Origin: Thamnaconus septentrionalis
Taxonomy: Eukaryota; Chordata; Actinopteri; Tetraodontiformes; Monacanthidae
NCBI GenBank assembly: GCA_009823395.1
Contig: CM020514.1
Coordinates: 10,168,966-10,232,965, forward strand
DNA length: 64,000 nt
Direction of reading: 5' to 3'
Positions 22,783-36,331 of this stretch are shown here, in pieces. The notes under the pieces were generated by a model that saw nothing but the letters and a program-made list of their open reading frames with translations, did not search any database and was not told the DNA's origin. The position numbers were made by a program, and so were the translations under genes. Every line of letters begins with the position of its first letter. Within the stretch, counting starts at the first letter, position 1.

Positions 22783-23140
22783 TGATATTTCATGCCTAAA
22801 ACCATGCTTGAAATCATGACTATTCATGTAAATGTAATGTGTATTTAATTAACTGTTGTAATATGGGCTTTGATCAGAAAATTAGGAACGGCTGCTGGAG
22901 CTGGTGTAAGTAATTAAGACAGAGACAGAATGAATTTACCAAATACCATATTGTGAAAAAATAATGTAAATACACTGAACAAAATGAGTTCAGGTCGTCA
23001 GTTCTCAACAATACATAAATTCAATGAAAAACAAACAAAAATAAAATCGGGGTGGAAACTGAAGATTGTCCAGATAATTCATCCATGAAGTCATGATATT
23101 TTATTCCCAAAATCACGCTTGAATTCATGATCATTCTAAT
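22783..23140 (+). repeat. Diverged direct repeat pair of about 45 bp
   Basis: GATATTTCATGCCTAAAACC followed by ATGCTTGAAATCATGACTATTC at 22783-22826 resembles GATATTTTATTCCCAAAATC followed by ACGCTTGAATTCATGATCATTC at 23095-23138. The two are in the same orientation about 312 bases apart. They may be parts of one element or a decayed duplication. No coding content is evident between them. Confidence 0.5.
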
Positions 23141-24808
23141 CTTTTCTAGAATGCACCTTCTGGTGTTTAACATTTTTTTTGACTCTGCAAAGTCAGGCAC
23201 TGAGAGAGGAGAAACCGAGTCGAACCTCGAGAATACAGTGAAGTGTTTCCTCCCCGTCTTCCCAGTGTCCCTCCCTGTTCTCCCAGCATCAGCCCCATCA
23301 ATGTTTAACACCCCGTCTGTGTCGGGGACCAGAATAGAATCCCCACTCCTTGCTCTTGCACTTTTGAAGAAACAAGCCTGCGCGCCCGGGATTCCTCCCC
23401 TACATAGGGAAGCTCTTGTCCGCTGAGTGTACGCCACTTATGTTAAGCTGAAGGTAGAACCAACAGCGGCGTTTTCCAGAGGATGAGAGAGGCCGGGGGC
23501 AGCCGAGGAGACATGATGTACTTCTCTCTCCGCTCGAGCACCGAACACACCGAACCGCCTTCACAGCCTCCTGGACCGGCTGCCTCTCAACTTTACTGGA
23601 ATCCAGGCACCTCTGCGTGTTTCCATGGTGACGCCTGTCAGAACAAACAAAGAGACATTGCGCTCTGAGAGGCAAACCGACTCCTGCATCTACGCATCAA
23701 GGTTAACATGTCGACGTATGCAGCGGCTCTGCTACATCCTCATGAAATCCGAACAATATATGCGCATCTAAACGTTCAGGCCAGCAGCTCGTGTTTTTGA
23801 CAGAGCCAGCGCAAAAGCAGGACGTTTTAAATCTTTTGCGCTTCGAACATTCCCGGCTCTCAGTGGAGTGAGACTACATCCCTGTGCCCAGTTTGCCAGC
23901 GTGTTGTTGGATGCTGGGAGGCAGTAATCTCCTCTGCCCTGATCTCCATCCAGATCTGATCTGGCCACGGCCCGATGTTCTGTCCTCCTCCTGTGGTGAA
24001 TTGCGCCAGAACTACAGAAGCTCACATCTGCTCTGCTCTGCTCTTGTTCCATTTCATATTGGACAGCAGCTATCAGAGGAATAGAAACCAAAATATAGTG
24101 TCGTCCACACGCACTGCAATGTTGGGGAATCAAAAGTGAAAGGAGTTTCCTTACATGAGGAAAAAGCAAGGCATGCCGTCCATCTGGTTGGCTGACACAC
24201 TCAGATAGCACAGCGCCCTCATGAATGTTACAAATGATCTCATCCGGGCTACAAACTCTTGAAGATTAATGAATGAAAATAATGAAATAAATACTAAATA
24301 ATTAATAAAAAATATACGTATTCAACAATCAATGAAATGAAGACTGTACTTTCAAGTTTAGTTTAACTTTTGTGATTTTTTTTTATCTCTATAAGATAAG
24401 TCACATATATTCTAAAGGATAAACAAGGTAAGTGAAAACTCCGTGACGACTAGAATAACAACAACTGCTGGTAAAACTTTCATACAAACGATCGACGTAA
24501 CTTGATGCCACGCAGACAGCTGTCAAAACTGACAGCCTATGATCATATCTGACTTCTCTCAAACCCTTGGCACTACTGCTTTAGTGCCACCTAGAGGCAA
24601 AGCTGATTAAAGAACCTACTTCTGTTTGTCTCGGGCATGCACGGCCCCAACTTTAAAGTTTAATGCGCTAACTGCGTCCCCTGCAAAACAAACGCTGTCG
24701 CTAAAGAGACGACAGGGAAGAAAAAACTGAAATACCTCTGGTTACAACAATGTATTTTCAGAAATGTCATTTTGTAAATGCGATTCTTCAAAAGCCCCCC
24801 TTCCCCTA

Positions 24809-24809
<1 letters not shown>

Positions 24810-24892
<83 letters not shown>
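24810..24892. repeat. (AC)n microsatellite
   Basis: About 41 uninterrupted AC units, seen directly. Confidence 0.97.
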
Positions 24893-24894
<2 letters not shown>

Positions 24895-26234
24895 TTGTCA
24901 ATCCTCTTTGAAACAAAGGAATCCTATGTGTCCTGGCAGAAATGAGGGTGACACAAGGCAAAGAAAACACTCCCACTACCATTTGCACAATTACGTAACA
25001 TCGCTCGCCTTCCCTGAAACATTTTTTTTTAGGCTCCTGTCACTTCAGCTGAATCTGGCTGAATCCTTAACTCCTCTTCACTCCCTCGTGGCCCTGTCTT
25101 ACCTTTTGATACCCACGGGGCGGGGGTGGGGTGGTGGTGGTGGTGAACAGCCTTTACACAGAGCAGCCTTCTGTTCCCTACCTGGACCTGAGACTCCGTG
25201 TTACTCCTTGTACCACCTGCGGGCACCAGAGGGAGCCATTGTGTTCCGAAAGGCGGCAGGCATCAAGAAAAAAGTCAACAGGTGTGACAGTGGTAACGGT
25301 GGGACATTGAGGTAATGCTAACATGGATGTGGAGCCCACGCTGATATTTTGGTACTGCTGACTGCTGAAATCTGTCGAAAGTTATGTAACGTCTTCCACA
25401 AGCACGGTGAAGAGTGCAGAGCAACACTTCTTTTCACAGACCGTCACCCAGCAAGCACAGGCTGAGCCAAATATGACCCGAAGCCAAATATATATTCAGC
25501 AGCTGGGCCTTAACGCACAAGTACACAGGCCCAATAAATGTCTCTAAACTCTGAAGAGCTGTCAGCTCCCCCTTTCTTTCTTGTCCAAGTCCAATTGTTA
25601 TTCCCCGGAGAAAGAGAAAGAGAGTGCAGACTGGTTAGAGGAGCCAGAAGAGTCCAAAATAAAAACAAGACTAAATGGTGCAATATGAAGTAATAGCCCA
25701 TTCTGCTCCCTGTCAGAGGAGCACTCTGGGAAAAATCAAGGCGTGCACGCTCGCCCTTTTCGCACAGCCCTCACGTGCCGCTGCCTTTCTCGTCACTCTA
25801 ATGAAGGTGCCTCGGCCGCATGTAGGCCTTTGTGATAATGTTGGGCGCTCGTCTTTGGCTCTGTGTGTACTGTTACTACGTCATTACATCACATCTGCCC
25901 ACTGACTGACAATAGCAGAGGTGTTTCTAGGCGGTTGCGTAGGGTGCCCCCTCTTGGATGGGGCGGTAAATACTCCTTTCACTTATTTATTTATTTATTT
26001 ATTTTAAACAATGTTATATATGTTATTGATGTTATTTGGGGAGGGACTGGGTGCAATTCAGTGTTAATGTTTTGTATATGAGTTTATAATAATACACTTT
26101 AAACAGACATTATTTTGCACTAAATAGGTCACTGCACTGTCGATTGCTTATTTGCACTACCCGCACTACACATCCTCCTCCACCATAGCCCCTTATCACA
26201 AGCAATTTATAAAGATTCAATGTAGCAAGGTCAA

Positions 26235-26285
<51 letters not shown>
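26235..26285. repeat. (ATCT)n tetranucleotide microsatellite
   Basis: About 12-13 ATCT units. The sequence just before it (TTTATAAAGATTCAATGTAG) resembles the 3' end of a LINE, whose tail may have seeded the repeat; that link is only inferred. Confidence 0.95.
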
Positions 26286-26429
26286 AAACAATCCAATTAA
26301 GATTAATCTGTAAGAAGTTGTTTGCCTTTTTGATCTCTTTTTGATCTTGCGTTGAGTGCCAGGATGGGTAGAAACACCAGCACGGCGGGGCCCGTGTATC
26401 GATTCATGTGCCAAACTGGAAACAATCTG

Positions 26430-26459
26430 TTTGTTGTTGTTGTTGTTGTTGTTGTTGTT
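26430..26459. repeat. (GTT)n trinucleotide repeat
   Basis: About ten TTG/GTT units, followed by TTTTTGTTATTGTCGTCGTC. Seen directly. Confidence 0.95.
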
Positions 26460-29375
26460 TTTGTTATTGTCGTCGTCCTCTAAACAGCGCTGAGCCGGTT
26501 GGCACATGAATAAAACAGCGAATCTGATATGATTCTTGATTGAGCATATCTTATTTTTGTCCCGCACCCACCCCCCGCCCCCCATTCTCCGAGGGCCGCT
26601 CCATTAAGCGAGACAGCAAAGACATCTCTGTCTTACTGACAAACAAGCAGTGGATTTCTTTTGTTTGGGGATTAAATTCCAACACACTTCCCGCTGCTGA
26701 TAAAATGAAGAGGCGCGCCACTGATGCGTCTTTATAGGACTGTTGGGGCCTTCTGCTGAGAGACTGCCGCGTCTCAGAGGCAGCCTGCAGCGATTCCTGG
26801 TCATTATTGTGACAGTCCCGTAAGGCTAGAATCATTTACGAGGTCCCCTTAATAAATCATGGATAATTCATATTGGGAAATGTGGCAGGCAACACGTGCG
26901 TCAGAGTGAATATTTGCACCGACTTTGCATTCTGCCGGAGAGGAAGCCGAACCTCAGCGAGCTGGAGGAGGTTGCAGTCTGCCAGAGTGGGAATTTTTTA
27001 ATAGAGCGCAACGACGACGTGACTCTTTCGACTTGTTTGTGTGAACTTTTTCCCCGGCTGACAAGAATGGGAAAAGAAGAGTTAAGCTGGTTCAACACGA
27101 CGCGCAGTTTGATGTTATCTGACTCTGACACTGACGAGAAAGAGAGACAGAGAGAGAGAGACAGAGAGAGAGAGTGGGAGAGGGAGAGAGTCGGCCTCTT
27201 AGGTGAGGGGGAATAAAAATGTCAGCCTCCATAACACCCGCCTGGCTGTATTACGGAGCCGGGAAAACGAAAAAATTCTGCTCTGCATTGCTCGGGGAGC
27301 TCCGTCAGCACAAGCGCGCAGGCTGCTAATCAGCCTATATATCAGCCCGGGGGCGCTCAAGGCTTTCCTCTCACCCTCTGCCCATCAAGGCCCCGCTTCC
27401 AGAGGTTTTGACTGGAGGGTGGAGCAGGGAGCCGTGTCACAGCCAATTTGACTTTAACAAATGAGAGCCAACATGAGATTGCTGCCCACAGCTCTGCCGA
27501 ATGCAGTCAACAAAATCCTGCCGTCCAACCATGGTTGCTCTGATTATTTTTTTTTTGTTTTGCCCAAAAGCCTGTCCACCTGTAGTCTCGCTAGACTAAT
27601 TATCTTCCGTTATCTTTAATAAATCTCGTCTTGTATTTAGTAACCTTTCAAAGTCAATTACTTCCCTAAACACTTTGGATTTACTTCAGCTATTAAAGGC
27701 CTCATTGAAAGTGCTTGCAAAGGGGATTGAAGAGCAGCCAGGACGTTGATTGGGTAATAGATTCAAAGCTGGACAACAAAAAACCAAGTAGGTAGGAACT
27801 GGTTCTAGTAGGACTTCACAGGCCCACAGAAAGCCATAACTTGGTGTTCAGCTAAATTCTTGCCAGAGCCCATGCCGCGGCCGTCTAATGACATTAGCAG
27901 CAGCTAAGATCGCTGTCACTTCCTGTTGTTCCTGCTGCCTTGTTTTCTTCTTCTGGGGCTTTTTGGGGCAGCGATTAGGAGACTCTTCCTGTATTTGGTT
28001 GTGACTAAAAGGAGGCTGATTGTCAATAGACTCAAAAGACTGCAGAGCTGAGATCTCCGGAATTCATCTGCCTTGAATTTTAAGTGTTTGTTTGCTCGTA
28101 TAACCACATGAGATGATTTTCTTCTTTTCTTTTGCTGCACCCATTGCTGTAGTTGTAAACTTGATGTTTTTTTTTGTTTTGATTAGCTATACACGGGAGC
28201 CATGGCGTCAGATCGGACGTCTCAGCTCTGACGTTGCAACCGCGTTGCCTGAGCAGCTCATCCACGCGGCGACGCCACTTTTGACGGCTGCCTCACGTGC
28301 CGTAGCACCGCGGCGCTGAGCTGACGTCTTCATTAGCGACGGTTTGAATGCCGTCACAGCCCCTCCTCTTCCTCAGTCACCGGCAAAGACGCTCGGCTGC
28401 GCCCATCAGCTCTCATCAGCTCCGCTCTGCGTGTGAGAGGCTCCCTCAGCTGATGTCGCTCCAACTCATGTCGCTAATTAGCTGACAAACACCGTGCAGG
28501 TCGGGAGAACGGCCCGGCGCTGGCAATCTGTGACCACGTGCACATCTGCGCGCAGGACACACACGCCCGCACACACACACACACAAATTGCATTGTTTCT
28601 GTGACATACCTTGACTGAGAATGACCACGTCATGTGCAGATACTCACTTACTCTCTGTGCTCTGTGATTCATTTCCCCCTTTAATATTGTCAGTCACACT
28701 CACAGCACACACTTTTACGAAGGATATTGATGTTTGATATACGCATAATCATTTCGAGCTGCGCTTCTCATGACCATCCCCCATTTTACATCATTCTGTA
28801 GCTACCATGGTAACAGTGAAAAAAAAAACTACAAACCAGTCGTGAGTGACATTATTCTCTATTACACCTAATTTATGTTCCTTATTAAATCCTTCATTTT
28901 GACACATTATCCAGTGGTATTTACTCCCGCTGGCCGAAGCAGGTAATTATACTGAGATCTATGAAGTTGACTGACTTTATGTCTGTATCCGTCAGTGTGT
29001 GACGGCGCTTCCTTCTTCACTTCTTCACTAGCGTGTCTATGCGTTCTGTCTGAGCAGCTGGTTGATGTCACGCAGTTCTGTCACGCTTCACGAAGGTATC
29101 ACAGCGTGACGCGGATGTTAGGCCTTTAGGGTACAGAAATGGCATGGTCCACGTCGACGTGTTGGCCCCGTCATTTCTTTTCTGGTCCAGAGCACAGCCA
29201 GACTCAAAGTCATAACAGAGGTAATGAGAGGTCCCGTGATACTTTTATGCAACGGATTCCTTTTCTTCATCATCAGCGAGTCTCTCACCCCAATTATACA
29301 GCGAGCAGAAGAGCCAGACCACAAGCTTTTTAGCTCATTTATTTTCACCAAAGGTCCGGGGGCTTGAAACTGAAG

Positions 29376-29410
29376 ATAGACAGATAGATAGACAGATAGA
29401 TAGATAGACA
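29376..29410. repeat. (GATA/GACA)n short repeat
   Basis: Imperfect alternation of ATAGACAG and ATAGATAG units, seen directly. Confidence 0.85.
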
Positions 29411-30249
29411 CCACACAATTAACTCCTTACAAGTTGCCATGACTAGCAGACGGACACTAACTAGTAGCTGGTGTGCTAATGCCACTTCCACTATGAACCG
29501 ATTTTAGGGATGCTCCTTTTTTTTGCACACTTTTCACCGTGAAGGCACTTGTCACACTCACATTATTATGCATATACAAACTATACAATCTAGACTACTA
29601 TACTACGACAGGAAGCCATCTTTAGCCTGCTAGCATACTGTACACGCGATATCAGCGGCATAGGCACTGCTGAGCCTAACGTAGTCTGTTTATTTCTACA
29701 CATAATCAGAAAGTGGAAAAACACACTTCAAGGCGTAAACCTTCACATCAACGATTGGCCCTACCAGCCCCTACCGGGAGCTGCCTTAAGAAAAGCCGCT
29801 CGCCGGGTAAGACGCGCAGGCTAACAAGACTTTCACCTCGAGCGTCTCCCTGTTGTAGCAGGCCCCTTAGGCTTCATGATGGTAATTTTTATTTCTGTTG
29901 GTAAGCAGCCACATTATACCAAGAGCTGAGGCTCATGCTGCGCCGAACACTGTCAGACGGAGGAGCCGCTGTGAAACACAAGACTGAACCTGTGCAATCA
30001 GCGCCTGTCGCTCAGATAAACAGCTCCGAGGATGAATGGCTCCAATACTACAACACAATTCAATCACCAGTTTTATCTGGAGAGAACTGGTTTGTTTTTT
30101 GTTTTTTTTTAGTTGGGTTTTTTTCCCCCCCCGCCGCTCTGCATCCTGTTATAAATGAGCATCTCTCTCGCTGGATCCCCCCAGAGAAATCCTCAATGAA
30201 ATGATCCCAACGCAGTGAGAGGAAGCAGGCAAATTAACTATTTTTTTGG

Positions 30250-33200
30250 GGGGGCAAAATGCTCCGCATCATCAAAATTGTCAGTTCATTTTATGCACTG
30301 GGCATGAGGCAGCGTTGCCTCTTTGATGTGGTAATAAGCTGTTATCATTTCTGTGTGTCAAGCATGTTTTTAGCCATGAGAGGCATTCCCATCAGCCACC
30401 ACTTCCAAATCAATTAAAACGCTCTCACCCGGAGTCCTTCCTGGTTCAGAGCGGGTGAGACTCACATTCACGCAAACATACATTCCCAGTGGTAAGGCGA
30501 GTTCAGACTGAAGTGAAAATGCGGGTCCCTGGGGGATCGAGAGTAAGCCCCGGATCCAGATCGCTCCACTACAAACGTTTTCTTTACCGCACGTGTGCTA
30601 GTAACAACATACGGCGCGCAGGATGGAATGTGGGCCAACTGGGCCCAGAACGTGTCTTTTTACCCCCCTGGTGATGCTGCATTTAACTAATTTGCGAGTG
30701 CATTTGCAATGCTGAGAAATAATTGCACGAGTTTGTTCTAGCAACAGCAGCAAATCTACTTTATTATTTTTTTCCCTTTTACTTGTTCAGACTCCCATCA
30801 GCCATGAAATCCCATCAGTCTGTGAATAACAATCAGATTAATAAATTACTTCGTGTCGTCTCCTTGAAATTGTTTATTCTGGTTGGAGCAGCCGCCTTCT
30901 CGAGTTGACAATAGATTGCTGATGGAAAATCATCCTCTTGATTACGTTTTTTTGTTGCTCCTGAAAATCTATTTACTGTTAAATAAAAAAACATATTGCA
31001 TTTTTTTCCTCCCCCAGCAGCATTCAACTCTAAAGGTCAAAAACACAAATTAAAACAGCCGTGCACAAATTATTCCTGGCTTAATGATGTGACACAAAAG
31101 CGGTAACTTTTTCAATGCAGTATTTGTTTTTCATGTCCTCTCTTGGGTCTGTTTCTGTATCTTCCACCCTGTGCTATTGTGCGACTGGTTAGAAAGCAAA
31201 ACACAGAAGTGTCTTGTGTCCTCATGTAGGCCTGTCAAAGTGTGTTGGTGCAAGACGAAAATCTATGTGAGTGGTGAACTCTTTCTTGTATGAGCCTGCA
31301 TAGGTGCATGCATGACTGTCTGCAGGTCAGCACATGTTGGCAAAGGGGGGACATTTTGCAGGTTTGTTTTCTTCCTGGTGATGCTAAAATAAAGCCATTT
31401 TTGGAATTCAGGTGTATTAGCTGCATTTTTTTTCGGTCACCATGCTCAGCTGCTTATTTGCCGCTCGGCGGGACACTGATGTGAAGCCGATAGTTTGTTT
31501 CAAATGCAGATGGAAATACATTTTCTGGCATTTTGGGCTCATCAAATTTAATTACAATGCCACGTGAGTGAGGCTGGAATAGCTCTTGCACATTTGCTAA
31601 TCTTAAGCCTTTTCCAGCACAATGGGTTATCACAATCAGCCGCCACACAGAAGGTTTAGGGTGCCGCCCCAGTCAGTGGATTATCAGCCACACCTGTTAA
31701 ATAAGAGTCTGTCACAAAATGGCCAATGTGCTAATCCTGCATTAAAACAGTAGGAGGCCTCCAAGTCTGTATCTTCAGAATCAGAATCTGAATTAGAATA
31801 TTTTATTCAACCTCAGGGGAAATTACAATGTGAATTTGTCCAGCTGTCTAAAACTAAAATAGATAATCGTAATGATTTGTAAAATACTGAATTCTATGTG
31901 TTCACTTGACCTAAACTGAGTGACACTTACCAATATCCCTGCACATTTATAGCAGGCATTGCAACCAACAGTTTCAGTCAACTTTCGGATCATCTCTATT
32001 TATTCTTTCCCTTCTCCTCCTTTCCAACCTAACACTGTAGAGTTTGCCCGAGGCTTCATATTTCGCCCTGACAGCTGATGGAACGGATGTAATTGTAAAT
32101 AAGGAGCAACAGGTTATTCAGGTCAGCATTTACCATGAGTGAAGAACAGTTCGAGGAGACGGACGGTAGATAAATAAATGATTGAATAAATAAATAAATC
32201 CTCCAGGGACCAAGGCATAGGATAAACAAATCCACAATGAAAACATAAGTTGATTGTTTAGTTAGTACTGAGTCCAACTCGGTCACAACTATGTTTACCA
32301 TTGGTGGTTAGCTGGGCTGTTATAAATTGACTTTGATGCTGACTTTGATTTTGTAGTGAAAGCTGTTTACGTTATACATTTTCACCAAAACAATGATAAA
32401 AAAAAAAAAAACCTCTAATCTTTCCCAGCTCCCTCACGACTTGAGAAGAAATATAGCCACAGCCATTTATGGAGATGAGTTACTCCCCCATTTTATCACT
32501 GTATGATGTGAAGATGTCGCCGCTCTGCTAAATTCCCAGAAACGTCACGTTCAAGTTCAACGCCCCTCTTTTTTTGTTCCCAACGTGGATAATGCAATGA
32601 TTCAGTAATCTGGCTCAGTATTAGCCGCCTCTGCTTGCCCACATGCTTCCTCTCACAGCCGTGAGTCATGTCAGTTTTTAAAGGATTGTGTGGTAAGAGC
32701 AGGTTGCATCGCTCTGCACACGTCAGAAACTCGAGCGAGTGGTGTTGGTGAAACAACAACTCACGCAAAAAAAAAAAAAAACTCAATCGTGCGTTTTCAG
32801 CCCGGAGTTGAAAGATAGCATCTGCTTTGTTGTTGTTGTTACCCAACAGGAAAAAAAAAGAAAAGAAAAAAAAAGGACAAGTCTGAACCCGCAAGGGATG
32901 ATGATGAAATGTGCATGTGTTGTGTAAAGGGGCAAGTGGTGTGTGTTTGTGTGTGTGTGTGTGTGCGTGCGCAGAGTTGAACCGTCTTCACAGTGTGTTT
33001 CAGCTCACCTTGATGCCCTTGCTGCTATATAAGCGCTTCCCACTGATTGCATCGTCTGTGCGTGTCCAGTTTGCTAAAAATAAGGGAAGATATGGCCTTC
33101 AGCTGTGTTTACACACTGGGCAACACCCACCATTTTTTTGAGATGAGAGAGGGAACGGCTTAATAAGGATCCCTAAAATTAGTTCTGCTTCATGCAACCA

Positions 33201-34000
33201 AGCGAGAGGAGTAAATGCACGTATCCGTCTTTACGACACGGGGGGATGTTATTCAATTCCGCTGCCTGGATTGTGCATCGACTTTTTCTGTCCCCTGCTG
33301 CAGCCGCATGGCGCAGTAATAATAATTGTAAAAAAAAAAAACAACAGTGAGAAGATTGATAATTGCTCAGATATTCAGGTGTTTGTTTTTTAAAAAAAAA
33401 ATCAAACAAACACGGGCCGATAATTGTCCCATCCAGCCGACGGTCATTTGCAATTGAGATGATGAAGATCAAATGTGACTCTTCCGGCTTCACTCTGTCC
33501 TAATTGCAAATGAAGGAGAGTGAAAGTAAACACAGATCGATGTCACGACAAGTCACCCCTCGGCGGGGGAGACGGAGTTCTTGTGTTTTCTCCGCTAATG
33601 AAATGTTGGGAGCTCGCTTAATTGCAGACGGTTAACTTTTTAAAAAAGGAAAAAAAAAAGTCACAGTGCAAACACTCGCAGGCAAACATTCATTTGGAGC
33701 CCGCGTAAGTGCTGATATATGTAATTATGAGGCAATCAGCGTGGCAATCACAGCGTGACTAGTGTAAAGAAAAATAAATGTCTGAGCAGCTTATGGCAAA
33801 GGGGGAATAAAGGCGGAGAGAAAAGGCTATCAGAGCCGAGGAGGTGGAGACAGGCAAAAAACTGGAGGCATGACAGTCATTTCATATTAATCCTCCACAT
33901 TAAGAGCCCCCGCGATTAATAATTAACCTCCTCGCGGTTCTGAGGTGCCTGCAGACTAATACAACATGACTGTGAGGGCCGAGGTGCGAATGTATATGTT
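30250..34000. promoter_or_regulatory. Cluster of possible conserved non-coding (enhancer-like) blocks upstream of igsf3
   Basis: Several blocks are free of simple repeats and rich in homeodomain (TAATTA/ATTA), octamer-like (ATTTGCAAT) and SOX-like (ACAATGG/ACAATAG) words. Examples are 30300-30420, 30790-30950, 31490-31660, 33420-33520 and 33700-33960. This word mix with a sharp lack of coding potential is typical of vertebrate conserved non-coding elements. Conservation itself cannot be seen from one sequence, so the call is tentative. Confidence 0.3.
31776..31828. mobile_element. Dispersed-element tail (AGAATCAGAATCTGAATTAG type)
   Basis: TCAGAATCAGAATCTGAATT followed by AGAATATTTTATTCAACCTC and AGGGGAAATTAC matches a very common fish repeat end in which AGAATCAGAATC precedes a TTTATT...GGGGAAATT block. 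Only the end is present. Family name not assigned. Confidence 0.45.
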
Positions 34001-34856
34001 TTTACGTATACGTTTTGACGGCTCAATGCGACATAAAAGGAAAAATGTTTGCGCGTTGCACAGAATTACATATTTGACTGCGGCGGCGGCCTCGGCGGCC
34101 TCAGCTGCAGATAATCAAAAAAGGTTACGCGACAATGCAGGGTGTAATCTCCCGAGCCGGCGCCAAGTGTGGCGTGAGAAATCAGTCCGCGCTACTCTGA
34201 CTGCGTTAGTGACTCAGCTCGCATTAAATCCTAGATAGAGTGGCACTTGCGGGGGGGAAAAAAGAAACCCAGCCGTCCCCCAGCTGGAGTGCTGCCTTCT
34301 GCCTGCTGTCAGTCAGTCCTATCCCCACAGCGCGTGGAACGTGTTGGGCTGTTACCTTCAGAATCTAAATGCACTCGCGGTCCGTATAGGATTAGGGCAA
34401 AGTTACTGGGGGCTTGTGAGTGTGCGGATGAGGCAACATCCAGTCGTTTTCTTTCCACCACTCCTCCAGCCCCACAGCTTTACTGTTGTTTGCTTCAAAG
34501 GGAGCGCCAGGTTGAAGCCAAGTCCACTCGTGCAGGCGTATTTTGTAAAGCGAATGCTTTTTTAAGTGCACTTTGGTATCAGCGCCGTGGATCCCATCTG
34601 TGCAAACCTCACTTTGCCAGTATTTTCTCGCAACATATGTCTAGTAAACTATTCAAGAATTGACAAAATAGACATGCCTCTCTAGTCACTCGTCAGAACA
34701 TGGGTGCTGGAACAGGCACTTCTGGAAATCGGCCCCTTGTGATGTCACACACGGTACAATACCTGTTCCACGTTAGTGGCAGGATCGGACCCCTTGCACC
34801 GCCAGGGTTTTCTGTTCCTTTCAAATCATCAGTTTTAGCAGGTAACTACAACAAGA

Positions 34857-34874
34857 CCCCCCCCCCCCCCCCCC
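34857..34874. repeat. Poly(C) run
   Basis: Eighteen consecutive C, preceded by AACAAGA. G-runs of this length on the opposite strand can form four-stranded DNA. Its length in an assembly is often unreliable. Confidence 0.9.
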
Positions 34875-35456
34875 GCTAATTGTGCTGTCCTCTGGGGATT
34901 TAAAGAGTATTTTTTATTTTTGCAAATTATCGGTGTGAGGCTGCTCAACCAGAGTCCAGGGTGAATAATACAGATCTAAAAATAGAAGTGACATTGTATC
35001 TGAGAACAACTTTCAAAGTGAAATTCTTTTTTCTGTTGTGTTTCATGTAGACATGTGACAGGAGACATTTCCATGTACAAATGTTGCATTTTAGGCATTT
35101 CCATTAACCTTGCTGTCTGTCTACTTGAAGGGCGATATACAAATATCTTGATACAGTATCTATACATGGATATACTGTATGTACATGTACACAGATTTTT
35201 CTTTTCATTTCTTGTTTCATTTTCTTTTGTTTTTAACTTAGTGCTACCTCACTGTTTCATCAAATCAAACCTGCACGCATCCTTCTCTGGCATTTCTGGC
35301 GCAACGTCTTATATATCATTTATCCACAGCTCTGAGAGAAGTGTGAGGTGGATGGTGATATATTTTTCAAGCCCATCTTCTGTGTAGATATGAGCAAAGT
35401 CCAAGTGTAGACGCGGCCCAAAACAATGAAACGCTGACTTTTCCTTTGTTCCTCCT

Positions 35457-35485
35457 CTTTGCTTTGCTTTGCTTTGCTTTGCTTT
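35457..35485. repeat. (GCTTT)n pentanucleotide repeat at the SINE insertion point
   Basis: Six GCTTT units directly abut the head of the SINE at 35486. A related TTTGCTT follows the SINE at about 35723, which fits a target-site duplication. Confidence 0.85.
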
Positions 35486-35722
35486 GGGCGACTGTAGCTC
35501 AGGAGGTAGAGCGGATTGTCCAATAACTGAAAAGCTGGCGGTTCAAATCCCGCTCCAGTCTGTTGTTGTGTCCTTGTGCTTAACCCTAAATTTCTCCCGA
35601 TGGGGTTACACCCATTGGTGTATGAATGTATGGTTGAATGAGAGGCCATTGCAAAAGTGCTTCGGGTACCGTGAAGGTGCTGGAAAGCACGATACAAGTG
35701 CAGTCCATTTACCATTTAACCA
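35486..35722 (+). mobile_element. tRNA-derived SINE, plus strand
   Basis: The head GGGCGACTGTAGCTCAGGAG carries a box A (TAGCTCAGGAGG, 35495-35506) and a box B (GGTTCAAATCC, 35540-35550), the internal RNA polymerase III promoter of tRNA genes. The tRNA-like part is not foldable into a full functional tRNA with a variable arm and 3' end, and about 150 bases of non-tRNA body follow, ending in CCATTTACCATTTAACC. This is a known fish SINE type, so it is not a tRNA gene. Confidence 0.8.
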
Positions 35723-36331
35723 TTTGCTTCCAATCTGTGGGTCTGTTTCACCACTCTGGACCTCTTTTCCCGTCCTGCTCGCTCCTCCTTCAGGAGGCTC
35801 TGAAGCTAAATATGGCCGGGAGTTTCAGAAGTTTACTAGCGTTGCTTTTTGAGTCCATCAGAACAAAGAGCTTTTGTTTACTTATTTATAGTTGTCTCTT
35901 TGTTTCAGAGATCATTTATGTAACAGTGCCTTCCGTGTGCACTCGCAGCTTATGGCGGAGATTCATCGACAACGTGCACTCCCCTGCGACCCCGTGAGAG
36001 CCGGAGCGCGGATGCGTCCTCATGTATGTTTTCTCTTCTTGGTTGGTGAACGCATCCCGCTGTTAGCTCAAGTGTCGCCTACGTCGGCTGGCACAAGTTC
36101 GTGTAAGTATGGCGCACGTGTGCACGCTTGAGTCGAGTCCGCACACCCCGTTGTGTAAAAGTGTCATATTCATGTGAGACCCGGGGAAGAGAGAAAAAAA
36201 TTACTCAGAGGAGCCCCAATGAATCATTGATATACTTTAGGGACGCTCCCTGGAAAACTGTGTGTGTGGTGAAATAAGTAAACACATGTAATGTAACCTT
36301 GCTCAGCAGATAGCCTGGGGGCGCAAACATT

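Larger units (their letters stand above)
23141..30250. other. Intergenic region, proximal part, no supported gene
   Basis: Both strands were read for coding sequence; the short open frames have no recognisable domain or splice structure. Content is simple repeats (listed separately) and scattered non-repetitive blocks. The block at 26820-26890 (AATAAATCATGGATAATTCA) and the one at 27450-27480 look evolutionarily constrained in composition, but this cannot be tested here. Confidence 0.5.

Noticed and set aside
23477..23670. Short frame with S/P-rich peptide, considered as a first exon
   Set aside because: No donor in phase and no promoter-like sequence could be found.
24764..25315. Frames rich in T-H or C-V over 24.8 kb and 54.3 kb
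   Set aside because: Encoded by the (AC)n and (GT)n microsatellites.
35486..35560. Possible tRNA gene with A and B boxes
   Set aside because: The tRNA-like head continues into a SINE body and lacks a proper acceptor stem and terminator, so it is a SINE.
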